Shown here one piece after another: positions 42,406-55,469 of a stretch of 64,000 nucleotides of DNA. Made by a program: the position numbers and the translations under genes. Source of the DNA: Methanobacterium sp. (GTDB lineage: Archaea > Methanobacteriota > Methanobacteria > Methanobacteriales > Methanobacteriaceae). The DNA is taken from the NCBI RefSeq assembly GCF_016217785.1, contig NZ_JACRGA010000002.1, positions 1 to 64,000 of the forward strand, given 5' to 3'. The notes beneath the pieces were generated by a model. That model was not told the DNA's origin. It was given only the letters and a program-made list of their open reading frames with translations, and did no database searches. Positions within the stretch are counted from its first letter, which is position 1. Every line of letters starts with the position of its first letter.

Positions 42406-42693
42406 ATGAGAGATAGATTAAAATCAGTTATAATTAGAAAATTGATAAATAAACATGATAAGATGGTGGTAAAGATGATTGACCGGATTGAAGTGAGCAT
42501 GATCAATGAAAGTGTACATAACTTTCGCAAAGGCGAGTTTGGAGTGGAATCCATTGAAATCCATGAAAAACGTGGTTTAATCGAGATTATTTACGGAGCA
42601 CAGGAGACAGGACGGAAGATAGTACTAATTCCCATGCAAAATGTGGAAAAATGTGAGTTTACTGATAAATATGTGAGCTCTGAAAATGAGTAG
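42406..42693 (+). CDS. Hypothetical protein, up to 95 aa
   Basis: Unrecognised small soluble protein. The core (IDRIEVSMINESVHNFRKGEF; IEIHEKRGLIEIIYG; RKIVLIPMQNVEKCEF) suggests a beta-rich fold with a single Cys. Three starts are possible. ATG 42406 gives 95 residues but has no ribosome binding site; ATG 42463 and especially ATG 42475 (MIDRIEVS), behind GGTGGT, look better and would give 72 residues. Codon use is coding-like throughout the core. No functional clue from the neighbours, a broken ABC gene and a DUF1847 gene. Confidence 0.6.
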   Translation: MRDRLKSVIIRKLINKHDKMVVKMIDRIEVSMINESVHNFRKGEFGVESIEIHEKRGLIEIIYGAQETGRKIVLIPMQNVEKCEFTDKYVSSENE

Positions 42694-42760
42694 GGGTTTT
42701 AAAAAATTGAAGGATTTATGCGAGCCTTAATAAATTAGAAGATTTACAAAAAATCTTACC

Positions 42761-42827
42761 AATTAGAGGGAGTTAAATAGACCTTGATAATTGGAGGGAG
42801 TTAAATAGACCTTGATAATTGGAGGGA
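42761..42827. repeat. 28-base tandem repeat, about 2.4 copies
   Basis: The unit at 42761-42788 recurs at 42789-42816 with one difference (ATTAGAGG versus ATTGGAGG), and an 11-base partial copy follows to 42827. Each unit contains GGAGGGAG-like purine tracts. It lies between convergent genes. Confidence 0.7.
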
Positions 42828-42878
42828 TCTCAAAATAAAGGATGATCTGACCATTATGGATTCTATTGATCAGACCAG

Positions 42879-43448
42879 TCACTGGGTAAGTTTATTTTGA
42901 TAGTACTTTGAGTATACTGCGCCTAATGGGTTATGGGCGAGCACTCTATCCTTTACAACAAGTGTGGTTACTGGAGCATTCGAATGATTGGTGAACAGTA
43001 TGTCATGACCGATACACAACCCGATTATGATGTTGAGGTCTGTGTTTTTTTCATTGAGAATTAATGCCTGCCCTAGAGGGTTACACATGGCCTCGTAACC
43101 GTTTTTATCAATCTGTTCCAGTTCGAAATCAACCTTATTAATACCACATACTTTACAGCAAACTGAGTGTATCTTAAAATGTTTTTTGAACAGTTCCTGT
43201 ATCATGTGGGATTCCTGTTCTAAACCAACACAAAAGGCTAATCCAATCTTTTTATAATTCATTTCCTTTGAAAAAAGAATGACTTCTTCAATCCGGGTTT
43301 TTTGCATGTAGTATCGGGCTTCGATGGCAGAAGATGATTTCAATAAATCAATTTCACGTCCTGAGTAAAGTTCTTTTATTTCTTCCCTAATCTCCACACA
43401 GTCTTTGCCGTTAAAACAGTCTTTCTTAGTGCAGGAAGCACATTTCAA
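42879..43448 (-). CDS. DUF1847 cysteine-rich metal-binding protein
   Basis: 189 residues. The N-terminal CASCTKKDCFNGKDC is a four-Cys cluster, followed by a Rossmann-like domain with KIGLAFCVGLEQES, VCCKVCGINK (a second CCxxC group), and LCIGHDILFTNHSNAPVTTLVVKDRVLAHNP near the end. This matches the DUF1847 family, thought to bind metal or an iron-sulfur cluster; the function is unknown. The start is TTG at 43448, six bases after GGAGGG, and is needed to keep the first Cys cluster. Confidence 0.83.
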   Translation of the reverse strand: MKCASCTKKDCFNGKDCVEIREEIKELYSGREIDLLKSSSAIEARYYMQKTRIEEVILFSKEMNYKKIGLAFCVGLEQESHMIQELFKKHFKIHSVCCKVCGINKVDFELEQIDKNGYEAMCNPLGQALILNEKNTDLNIIIGLCIGHDILFTNHSNAPVTTLVVKDRVLAHNPLGAVYSKYYQNKLTQ

Positions 43449-43664
43449 GGTATTCCCTCCTAATTCATCATATCATCCTGGAAATCATAGATCAATCTGA
43501 TTATTTAAATAAAGTCTTATAATCCCCATAATCCATAAATCCCGGCATTATCTGATCTAAATTCAAATAATCCCAACCTAAATCGAAATAACTCCAATTT
43601 ATTGATTTCAACATCAGACTTAATTCACTCAATTAGACTTTAATATATATTTTATCATCCAAAT

Positions 43665-44609
43665 TTAATCTTGGAAGTTTCTGATGATTAATTCGTTTAT
43701 CTCGCCCCTGCTGGATGTGTTGGAGTTTATGTTTCGTTTAGCAGGCACTCGATCTATTTCATATCCCTGGTAAAGTTCATCAAAGAAATTATCTTCCACG
43801 TCATGATTTTTAGGGTCGCTGTTACTTAAAATTAGGTGTGCTCCTTTTAAATCCATTTCCCTGTAAAAACGTGCCAGTTTTTCCTGGTCCTGGTCACTGA
43901 ACCTTTCCCTGGAGTAGCTGGTGAAGTGAGAAGTGCTGTTCAGGGGGCGATATGGAGGGTCCATGTACACTAATGTGTCTTTTTTAATGAAGTGCTGGGC
44001 ATGGGTGAAGTCTGCGCATAGTATCTCTGTTTTTTTAAGTGCCTGGTGAACTGCCTGCAGGTTTCCTTCATCACAGATGGTAGGATTCTTGTACCTGCCG
44101 AAGGGTACGTTGAACTCACCCTTACTGTTCAGGCGAAAAAGTCCATTGAAGCATGTCTTGTTCAGAAATATCAGAGAAGCAGTTCTCTGGATCCATTCAT
44201 CAGCATAATTCTGATAGTCCATTACCTGCATTTGCCGGTTGTATTCCGTCCGTATACGGTAAAAATTCTCTTTTCTTCGCACTTCATCCTTCTGGAGGTG
44301 TTCGATTTCCATTTCCCCCAGGATGGTGATGAGTTTATCCACATCCCGCTGAATCACCCTGTAAGCCATGATTAACTCTGGATTAACATCCAGGAGAACG
44401 GTATCATTAATCTGGTACTGGTTTTTCAGGTAGAAGAACATGGCACCCCCACCAACAAAGGGCTCCACATACATTTCAATAATCCCATTTTCCAGTATGG
44501 ATTGGGGTAATCTTTTTTCAAGTTCTAAAAGTAGCTGAGTTTTGCCCCCCGCCCATTTCAAGAATGGTCTGGCACCGTTGAACTTCTCTTTAAGTTTTTT
44601 AACTGCCAT
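43665..44609 (-). CDS. Dam-type DNA adenine-N6 methyltransferase (D12 class)
   Basis: 314 residues. The SAM motif FLKWAGGKTQLLLELEKRLP (17-36) and YVEPFVGGGAMFFYL come first; VYMDPPYRPL (about 217) is the DPPY catalytic motif in the alpha order of Dam/DpnM enzymes. The target-recognition region between them contains NKTCFNGLFRLNSKGEFNVP, the NKxCFNGLyRvN stretch typical of GATC-methylating Dam relatives. It is full length and looks intact. No restriction endonuclease gene lies beside it, so it seems an orphan. It could mark DNA for repair or control, or be left from a mobile element. The ribosome binding site is weak. Confidence 0.87.
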   Translation of the reverse strand: MAVKKLKEKFNGARPFLKWAGGKTQLLLELEKRLPQSILENGIIEMYVEPFVGGGAMFFYLKNQYQINDTVLLDVNPELIMAYRVIQRDVDKLITILGEMEIEHLQKDEVRRKENFYRIRTEYNRQMQVMDYQNYADEWIQRTASLIFLNKTCFNGLFRLNSKGEFNVPFGRYKNPTICDEGNLQAVHQALKKTEILCADFTHAQHFIKKDTLVYMDPPYRPLNSTSHFTSYSRERFSDQDQEKLARFYREMDLKGAHLILSNSDPKNHDVEDNFFDELYQGYEIDRVPAKRNINSNTSSRGEINELIIRNFQD

Positions 44610-44798
44610 GTTATCTTATTTTATCTTATTTTTAAACTGAAAGATTTAATCTTTAAACTGAAGGATTAATCATTTTATCTTATTTTTACGCTGCAAACGT
44701 ATTGATACAATCTAATAATGAGTGGGATAAATATTAAAATAATATTAAATCCCTGGAACGGCTCATAAAATCTTCTCAAAAGTCTTAACATAACAACT

Positions 44799-45617
<819 letters not shown>

Positions 45618-45760
45618 GAAGTTTATAAAATTTTATTTTAAAGTTAATATTTTATTTTAGAGTTAACATAAATCTTAACTAGTAATCTTGTTAAATTAGT
45701 AATCTCCAAAAGATTGTAAATAAAATATTAAAGATTATAATAAAAAATTAGAGGAATCCC

Positions 45761-46798
45761 ATGATTGGATTAAAGGTCCCTAAAAAAGAAGCCAACCGCA
45801 TCCGACTATTTCTACAGGAGAACTTAATCCTAGATCATAACTGGAAGATCAAGCGTTCTGATGATTATGTGTACCTCCCTCTAAATCAAGAACCAGATAA
45901 TGATTTTTTAAAAGAAATAGGATTTTGCCAGGATAATGTTGTTGAAATTGAATTTGAAGAACTTAAAAAGAGACCCCGTAACATGGAAGACTATCTCCAG
46001 GGAAAGATACCCCTGGAGAAGATGGATGACTTTAAAAAATCCTTCGATATCATAGGGGATGTTGTGATACTGGAGATTCCTGATGGTCTGGAGGAGGAAA
46101 AATACCTTATTGGTGAGGCAGCTCTTAAATTCACCAAAAGAAGGTCTGTTTACCGTAAAAAAAGTGCAATTAAGGGTGTTGTCCGCACCCGTGAGCTGGA
46201 ACATCTTACGGGTGAGGATGTTTCTATAACCATCCACCGTGAATATGATTCCCGTATTATGCTAGACGTGAAAAACGTCTACTTCAGCCCCCGTCTGGCC
46301 ACAGAACGAAGGATCATCGGTGATGAGGTTCATGATGGTGAGGTAATTATTGACATGTTCACCGGTGTGGGTCCCTTTGCCATTAACATTGCCCGGAGGC
46401 CTCATCTTCAGAATGTGAAGATTTACGCTGTAGACATTAACCCAGAAGCAATTCACTACCTTAAAGAAAACATCAAACTGAACCGGGTGCAGGGCAAAAT
46501 TAACCCAATACTGGGAGACGTGGCAAAAGTTTTAAAGGATCTGGATGTTCAAGCTGACCGGATTATTATGAACCTGCCTGGAACGGCCTGTGAGTTCCTT
46601 CCAGTGGCAGTGGAACATTTAAAGCCAGGGGGAACTCTGAATTATTACCAGTTCAGCCGGGACTTTGAAGATCCCATCAAACGAGTTGAAGAAGCAGCTT
46701 ATCCACGTCAGGTGGAAGTACTGGATATGCGGAAGGTTAAGTCCCGGAGTCCTGGGGTATGGCATGTGGCCATTGATGCCCGTATTAACGGGAAATGA
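45761..46798 (+). CDS. trm5: tRNA (guanine37-N1)-methyltransferase Trm5
   Basis: 345 residues. The N-terminal D1 domain (about 1-75) recognises tRNA. The D2 linker (KKSAIKGVVRTRELEHLTGED) and the catalytic class I domain follow, with VIIDMFTGVGPFAINIAR (about 197-214), the acidic AVDINPEAIHYL, and the catalytic NLPGTACEFL (about 271). This is the archaeal Trm5 arrangement that makes m1G37 and prevents frameshifting. Domain D1 is present, as in the Trm5b/c classes. Divergent from dphB. Confidence 0.92.
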   Translation: MIGLKVPKKEANRIRLFLQENLILDHNWKIKRSDDYVYLPLNQEPDNDFLKEIGFCQDNVVEIEFEELKKRPRNMEDYLQGKIPLEKMDDFKKSFDIIGDVVILEIPDGLEEEKYLIGEAALKFTKRRSVYRKKSAIKGVVRTRELEHLTGEDVSITIHREYDSRIMLDVKNVYFSPRLATERRIIGDEVHDGEVIIDMFTGVGPFAINIARRPHLQNVKIYAVDINPEAIHYLKENIKLNRVQGKINPILGDVAKVLKDLDVQADRIIMNLPGTACEFLPVAVEHLKPGGTLNYYQFSRDFEDPIKRVEEAAYPRQVEVLDMRKVKSRSPGVWHVAIDARINGK

Positions 46799-46846
46799 GT
46801 ACATAGCAAGTAATAGAATACTTGATAAAATACAGGAGTTTTTTTT

Positions 46847-47434
46847 ATGATAGATAAACAGTTTCCAAAATTATTGGAAGTAGAATATTCATTTAACTTA
46901 GGAGGACATAACTCACTTAAATTTGTGGATGGGAGGCTTTTCTTTTTTTCTGAAGCTGATTCTCATCTTTCCGAAAAGAATGAATACATTACCATGGTCT
47001 CAATTCCAGAAGAAAACAAATGGGAGCGGTTCTGGGATGATCTAAATCAGTTTGGGATCTGGGACTGGGAGCAATGTCACTGGCCGGGTGAAGTTGAGGA
47101 AAACTCATCAGGTGACGGGGATCATGAGGAAGACTCATCATGTCAAGGGGATCATGAGGAAGAAGATTGTCACTGCGAGGATGATAATTGTGAATGTGGT
47201 TCCCAAAACGAAGGCATTCCAACTGAAGAGAACATACCTCAAGAAGATAACATCCTAACAGACGGAGACATCTGGCAGGTAAAGATCTTACACGGTCAAA
47301 ACAGTATTTTCTGCAAAAGCTGGGATTTAGAAGAAAGATCTGCAGATGAATTTTTTAAGGCCATGGGGAAACTGGCAGGGGTGGATGTAACTGAACCATT
47401 TGTAGATTTATCAAAGAGATTAATTGCTGATTAA
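46847..47434 (+). CDS. Hypothetical protein with a Cys/His/acidic metal-binding-like insert
   Basis: 195 residues, well supported start (AGGAG, eight bases before ATG). The flanking parts (about 1-82 and 130-195) look like one small soluble domain: FNLGGHNSLKFVDGRLFFFSEADS, WERFWDDLNQFGIWDWE, then DGDIWQVKILHGQNSIFCKSWD. Between them lies a stretch of about 42 residues almost wholly Asp, Glu, His, Cys, Ser and Gly. It holds two copies of GDHEE and a CHCEDDNCEC cluster, and resembles a metal-storage or metal-sensing insert. At DNA level the insert contains a near-repeat GGGGATCATGAGGAAGA (about 47116 and 47146). Function unknown. Confidence 0.75.
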   Translation: MIDKQFPKLLEVEYSFNLGGHNSLKFVDGRLFFFSEADSHLSEKNEYITMVSIPEENKWERFWDDLNQFGIWDWEQCHWPGEVEENSSGDGDHEEDSSCQGDHEEEDCHCEDDNCECGSQNEGIPTEENIPQEDNILTDGDIWQVKILHGQNSIFCKSWDLEERSADEFFKAMGKLAGVDVTEPFVDLSKRLIAD

Positions 47435-47570
47435 AATTACTTAAAATAAAGCGCGCATAATGAAAAAAATAATAAATTTAAAAGAAAATCGTTTATTAGT
47501 GGTTGTTGGATTTACAAGGAGAACAGACCCTATGAAAAGGATCAAACTCATCTAAAAGGATCATCCCATC

Positions 47571-48501
<931 letters not shown>

Positions 48502-48703
48502 TTAAATTCACATCCCATTGTGTAATAAGCTCTGATGGCAATTTATTCTGATGACAATTATTCTGATGACAATTGCCCTGATAGTAATATTATTGATGTA
48601 ATGCAGGATAGTAATATTTTGATAATAATGTTTTAAAAAAAGATTGATTGACTTATTTAAATAAAAAATTTAAAAATAAATATTTCAGGGATTAACTAAT
48701 CCC

Positions 48704-49555
48704 TTAATAATGGCTTGCGGGTGTCATATCCAAGTGTTTGTCCTCTTTTCCAGGAACTCCGTAGGCATCAGCCCGGCACTGGGTACAGGCCCGGAAGACA
48801 GGTAAGGTCTCCTCAACTTTATCCCTTACATTGGAAAGCTCTTCGCATCCAGGTTTAGGATAATCTTTCATTTTATATAATGGTATGAGTGGTATGACGT
48901 TCATCAGACTGGCGCCTCGTTTTTTAACTTCCCGGGCAATGTCCTCGATGTGTTCATCGTTGAGCCCTGGTATGAGGACGCTGTTGACCTTAACCACCAC
49001 CCCCAGCTTGGAAACTTTCTCTATTCCTTCCAGCTGTTTCTGGGATATGATTTTGAAGGCTTCTTCTCCTTCGTAGACCTTACCACCATAGACTGCCCGT
49101 GAGTATATTTTTTTACCGATTTCAAGGTCTACTGCATTTACGGTTACAGTGATGGTGCTGATGTTAACTTCAGCCACTTCCTCAGCCATATCTGCCAGGA
49201 GGAGACCATTGGTACTCATACATTTTATGAGGTCTGGGAATTTTTTATCAATGATACGGAAGAAATCCAGTGTTTCTGGGTTGGCCAGGGCGTCTCCTGG
49301 TCCTGCTACTCCCACCACACTGATGGGCATTTCTTTGATGACTTTGGCCACATGGGTTACTGCTTCTTCTACAGTCATGACCCTGGAGGAAACTCCGGGG
49401 CGTTGCTCGCATTTGTTTAGTTCACGGGTACAGAAGTTGCACTGTATATTACAGCGAGGTGCAATGGGCAGATGAACTCTTCCCACCTTATCATGCATTT
49501 TTTCATTAAAACATGGATGTACACGGGTTATATGTGCAAATTTCGATTCATTCAT
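48704..49555 (-). CDS. nifB: NifB, minimal radical SAM form
   Basis: 283 residues from ATG 49555, preceded by GGGGAGG at seven bases; longer frames lack a signal. Starts MNESKFAHITRVHPCFNEKMHD; the radical SAM cluster is CNIQCNFC, with RELNKCEQRPGVSSR next to it, GVAGPGDALANPETL, and the C-terminal CTQCRADAYGVPG. It lacks the NifX-like tail of bacterial NifB, as usual in methanogens. NifB makes the 8Fe-9S-C cluster precursor. No other nif genes are present. It overlaps mmp17 by eight bases, pointing to a role with the MCR-maturation genes rather than nitrogen fixation. Confidence 0.93.
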   Translation of the reverse strand: MNESKFAHITRVHPCFNEKMHDKVGRVHLPIAPRCNIQCNFCTRELNKCEQRPGVSSRVMTVEEAVTHVAKVIKEMPISVVGVAGPGDALANPETLDFFRIIDKKFPDLIKCMSTNGLLLADMAEEVAEVNISTITVTVNAVDLEIGKKIYSRAVYGGKVYEGEEAFKIISQKQLEGIEKVSKLGVVVKVNSVLIPGLNDEHIEDIAREVKKRGASLMNVIPLIPLYKMKDYPKPGCEELSNVRDKVEETLPVFRACTQCRADAYGVPGKEDKHLDMTPASHY

Positions 49556-50201
49556 AGAATTTCCTCCCCAGTTTAGTGGGTGGTTTTGCATCTTTTGAAG
49601 GTTTCACTTTATTATCAGGGAGTGTTGTTACTTCATATGATTTCTTATTCTCTTTCATTCTTTTAATAATTTCGTGAGTTTTTTCCAGATATTCTTCCTT
49701 GATGTACTCATCAGAACAGGTCAAAGCGATGATGTTACCCTCAGAGTAGTGTTCAACCACCCGGAATCCCTCGGGGATGATGCGGAAAATGGCATCGTAG
49801 ACCTTCTTTTTTAGATCCTCTTCTGGGTCGTGTACCACCATTCCTTCCAGTTTGAGTTGAGGATCATCTATTATAACCTCAAAACGGCTGGGCTGGTGGA
49901 TTTTGTTCCGCCCCTCAAGTTCCCAGAGTTTTTTTAGAAGTTCAGGTAGGTAATTTTCATCTTTTATCTTTATGAAAGCTTCGTTGGCTTCTGAGTCATA
50001 CTCATATTCTGCGAAGTCCTCCAGGACCACTGGTGGGGATGTTTTTTCATACTGGACCACAATAATGAATACTGGTTCACGGGGGTCAATGTATATCTGA
50101 ACATCCTTTACTGCACGGGTTACCTGCACTTCCTGGAGAATGTGTCTTAAGATCATGTCGTAGACTTCTCGCCCACTTTCATCGTAGCATTCTACCTGCA
50201 T
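49548..50201 (-). CDS. mmp17: Methanogenesis marker protein 17
   Basis: 217 residues. Soluble alpha/beta protein starting MQVECYDESGREVYDMILRHIL, with VQIYIDPREPVFIIVVQYEKT and FRIIPEGFRVVEHYSEGNIIALTCSDEYI; the last 20 residues are basic and flexible. It matches the methanogenesis marker 17 family and its position in a run with mmp15, mmp5, mmp6, mmp3 and mmp2. I recall Mmp17 as a component of the ATP-driven MCR activation complex with McrC, Mmp3, Mmp7 and AtwA. The ribosome binding site is AGGGGAT. It overlaps nifB by eight bases. Confidence 0.85.
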   Translation of the reverse strand: MQVECYDESGREVYDMILRHILQEVQVTRAVKDVQIYIDPREPVFIIVVQYEKTSPPVVLEDFAEYEYDSEANEAFIKIKDENYLPELLKKLWELEGRNKIHQPSRFEVIIDDPQLKLEGMVVHDPEEDLKKKVYDAIFRIIPEGFRVVEHYSEGNIIALTCSDEYIKEEYLEKTHEIIKRMKENKKSYEVTTLPDNKVKPSKDAKPPTKLGRKFYE

Positions 50202-50216
50202 TTTATATCCCCTGGA

Positions 50217-51467
<1,251 letters not shown>

Positions 51468-51468
51468 G

Positions 51469-51990
51469 TTATTCCTCCACCTGATCCTTTGGTTTCCCCT
51501 GGTTAGATTCATCAGTCTGTTCAGCTTCTTCCGATTGATTTACTTCATCATCTGGTTTATCTAACTCATCCAGGAAGGTGTTAATCCGGTTAACCACTTC
51601 CATGGTTTCTTCCCTTGTTTTTGGATAGTGGATCTCCAGCACCGGGATGCCTCTCTTTCTGAGGAAGTACATTGAAAGTTCGTTGGTACGGGCGCAGCCT
51701 ATACATCCAAACCCGTAGGGTGCGTCCTCCATGATTATGGCAGCTTCGGCTTCGTCAATAATGGGGCCGAATATGGCCATTCTTCCCCTTACACCGGAGG
51801 GTACTTCGATGGCTGCATATTTCAATCCTTTGATGGGTTCTTCTTCAGTTATGTTAAATGGCGGAGAGTCTATATCCGGGTCAGTGACCTTTTTACGAAT
51901 TTCTTTCTGGATAACCAGGGGTTCATGACCTCTTCGCTCCACCATATCTGCCAGTATAAGCGAGTTAGGTGGGAAAACAGCTATTTTCAC
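51469..51990 (-). CDS. mmp5: Methanogenesis marker protein 5
   Basis: 173 residues. The start is GTG 51990 inside a four-base overlap with the upstream gene, six bases after GAGGTGGT. The core (about 1-142) begins MKIAVFPPNSLILADMVERRGHEPL and has PSGVRGRMAIFGPIIDEAEAAIIMEDAPYGFGCIGCARTNEL, with the CxxC pair typical of the family. The last 30 residues are Glu/Gln/Asp-rich and likely disordered, an addition to the family length. Function unknown; confined to methanogens and placed in the MCR-linked marker cluster. Confidence 0.85.
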   Translation of the reverse strand: MKIAVFPPNSLILADMVERRGHEPLVIQKEIRKKVTDPDIDSPPFNITEEEPIKGLKYAAIEVPSGVRGRMAIFGPIIDEAEAAIIMEDAPYGFGCIGCARTNELSMYFLRKRGIPVLEIHYPKTREETMEVVNRINTFLDELDKPDDEVNQSEEAEQTDESNQGKPKDQVEE

Positions 51991-52364
51991 TGCAGACCAC
52001 CTCTGGATCCAGTGAGTTCTTCTGGTCTTTTTGTAATTTCCATTATATCACTGTAAATTCCCTTAGTTATGTCCACCACCCCCATGGCTGCTATGACCTG
52101 GCCCGCTTCAATAACAGGAACCACCACCACAGGTGTGCCTTTATACTCTCCGGTATCTGGAATTTTATGACTCATTTCACCACTTTTTAGGACTTCTTCC
52201 AGGATAGGGCCTGTGTAATTATAATCCAAAACTTCACCATCTTCAATGCGGACACCAGGGCTGTTGAGACTACGCATGGTAATGGGGAGTCCGTTTACCA
52301 GCTGGTGAATGGCCAGGGCCATTGGTGCTATTTCTTCCCCGGTGGAGGATGCATTAATGTTCAT
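51987..52364 (-). CDS. DUF2111 protein of the methanogenesis marker cluster
   Basis: 125 residues. It begins MNINASSTGEEIAPMALAIHQLVNGLP and has GVRIEDGEVLDYNYTGPILEEVL and GTPVVVVPVIEAGQVIAAMGVVDITKG. The second half looks like a sensor-type (GAF/roadblock-like) beta sheet. It resembles the DUF2111 family known from methanogens; the role is unknown. Both ends overlap neighbours by four bases, so it is translated together with mmp6 and mmp5 and probably works with them. Confidence 0.8.
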   Translation of the reverse strand: MNINASSTGEEIAPMALAIHQLVNGLPITMRSLNSPGVRIEDGEVLDYNYTGPILEEVLKSGEMSHKIPDTGEYKGTPVVVVPVIEAGQVIAAMGVVDITKGIYSDIMEITKRPEELTGSRGGLQ

Positions 52365-52763
52365 TTTTCACACTCCTGGGCAATTTTTCTAAAATCATCT
52401 GGAGTTACTTTCTCAGGTGCCTCCAGGGTCACCTTCTCCGGGTTTTCCAGGGCATCACAAACATATTCCAGGAGTTCGTATTCTTTTTCTAACTGGTGGA
52501 ATCCCTCCCTGGCGGCTCCTCGTTTTGCACGGCACCTTCGAGGGTCTCCTGGTGGAAATCCCCGGTCTTTAGTAAAAATGTTGGATGGGTCTAGTTTTCT
52601 TATTCGGTTAACTGCATCCATCACATCCGATTCTTCCCCATGTATTACTGCACCATAACAAGTGGATTTAATGGTCAGGGGTAATTCTAACATATGCAGT
52701 TTCCCCACCAGTTCACTCTGGCTCAGCTGGGCTTTGGGTCCCAGTACAATCATCCTGGTGACT

Positions 52764-52783
<20 letters not shown>
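52361..52783 (-). CDS. mmp6: Methanogenesis marker protein 6
   Basis: 140 residues. The start at 52783 lies inside the end of mmp3 (20-base overlap) and is preceded by GGGGGA. Signature KLDPSNIFTKDRGFPPGDPRRC followed by RAKRGAAREGFHQLEKEYELL (about 64-106). One Cys in the N-terminal part (STCYGAVIHG) and one in RRCRAKRG could take part in metal binding. Methanogen-specific, role unknown; the overlaps on both sides tie it to mmp3 and the DUF2111 gene. Confidence 0.85.
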
Positions 52784-54299
<1,516 letters not shown>

Positions 54300-54311
54300 T
54301 AGATTACCCTC

Positions 54312-55298
54312 CTAGGGCTTTTCATCATGTATTCCAGTGATTTTATCGGTGTAAAAGTCAAAAACAACCTCTTCATCATTACCCGAGGTTAAATAAAGTT
54401 TCCGGTCAGATATTATACTACCCACCACGTTGGTGGTTATGTTGACGTTTTCCAGGATTTCAATGATCTCTTGCACATTATCCTCAGCTGCGGTGAGCAC
54501 GAATCCTGATCCTGGGTAAAGTCGGAGCCAGTCCTCCCAGCTCACATCGGTGTGTCGGGGTATGAGTTCCAGTTCCACGGTAGCTCCCACATTTGAGGTT
54601 TCAAGGAGCATTCCCAGGGTTCCCAGGGTTCCAGGATTGCTAATATCTTTCCCAGCACTTAAAAGGTGTTTTTGTGCGATTTCATTCATGGTGGTGATCT
54701 GTGCCTGGACTAGTTCTGCACTTTTCATGGTGGTGGTGTCCCAGTTCAGGCGGAACTGGGGGTGGATGGCACCGTCCAGGTCTATTGCCACCAGCACTTT
54801 ATCTCCAGGGCGGGCTCCGCAGCTGGTGATGATGTCTTCACGGTTCATGATACCTGTTATGGACACATCCAGGGAGTTGTAAGGTGCATCGGGGTGAACA
54901 TGTCCCCCTACCATTGGCACTCCAAATTTCTTAACCCCTTCATTAATTCCATCCATGATCTGGCTGCATATATCCTTATCCTGAGTAGATATGACGTTAG
55001 TCATCCCGATGGGTATTCCGCCCATGGCTGCAATATCATTGACATTTACCAGTACTGAACAGTAACCCGCCCACCATGGATCGGCCTCCATTAGCTTTCC
55101 CCACATTCCATCGGCGGCCATTAGAATTACCTGGCTGTTCCCGATTTCCAGGGCTGATGCATCATCACCAAAACCAAGAAGAGTTCTTCCTGCAATGTTG
55201 TAAGTCTCTTCCAGGAGACCCGTTACGTCTTTTATGAGATTTTTACGGGTAATACCTTCAAAACTCCGTATAGAATCAACAAGTGACTTTAAATCCAA
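54312..55298 (-). CDS. mmp2: Methanogenesis marker protein 2 (AIR synthase-like ATP-binding fold)
   Basis: 328 residues, PurM/SelD-type fold. The N-terminal GFGDDASALEIG (about 42-53) and VNVNDIAAMGGIPIGMT carry the ATP-binding Asp and Asn. GGHVHPDAPYNSLDVSITG, PGDKVLVAIDLDG and the C-terminal YPGSGFVLTAAEDN complete it. Start TTG 55298 is five bases after GAGGTG. Methanogen-specific; it probably activates a carboxyl or amide group with ATP, as its relatives do, in a cofactor or protein-modification step of methanogenesis (inference). First gene of the tightly packed marker run. Confidence 0.87.
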   Translation of the reverse strand: MDLKSLVDSIRSFEGITRKNLIKDVTGLLEETYNIAGRTLLGFGDDASALEIGNSQVILMAADGMWGKLMEADPWWAGYCSVLVNVNDIAAMGGIPIGMTNVISTQDKDICSQIMDGINEGVKKFGVPMVGGHVHPDAPYNSLDVSITGIMNREDIITSCGARPGDKVLVAIDLDGAIHPQFRLNWDTTTMKSAELVQAQITTMNEIAQKHLLSAGKDISNPGTLGTLGMLLETSNVGATVELELIPRHTDVSWEDWLRLYPGSGFVLTAAEDNVQEIIEILENVNITTNVVGSIISDRKLYLTSGNDEEVVFDFYTDKITGIHDEKP

Positions 55299-55469
55299 GA
55301 GTGCACCTCTATTTTTATTAGTTAAAATCCAATATATTAATTATTTTAAAGTTATAATTATTATTAATGATTTATCCTTTATTAAGAGACCCTCATAACC
55401 AAATCACGACCCAAAATCCATTATAATTCCAGTGCCATTCCCGGTTATAGTTCCTGGTTTGGAAAATCA

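Noticed and set aside
47460..47555. 31-codon frame MKKIINLKENRL... before mtnA
   Set aside because: No ribosome binding site, and it overlaps a slippage-like AAAGGATCA repeat; no sign of conservation.
48704..49555. nifB as evidence for nitrogen fixation
   Set aside because: No nifH, nifD, nifK, nifE or nifN is present, and nifB is common in methanogens that do not fix nitrogen.
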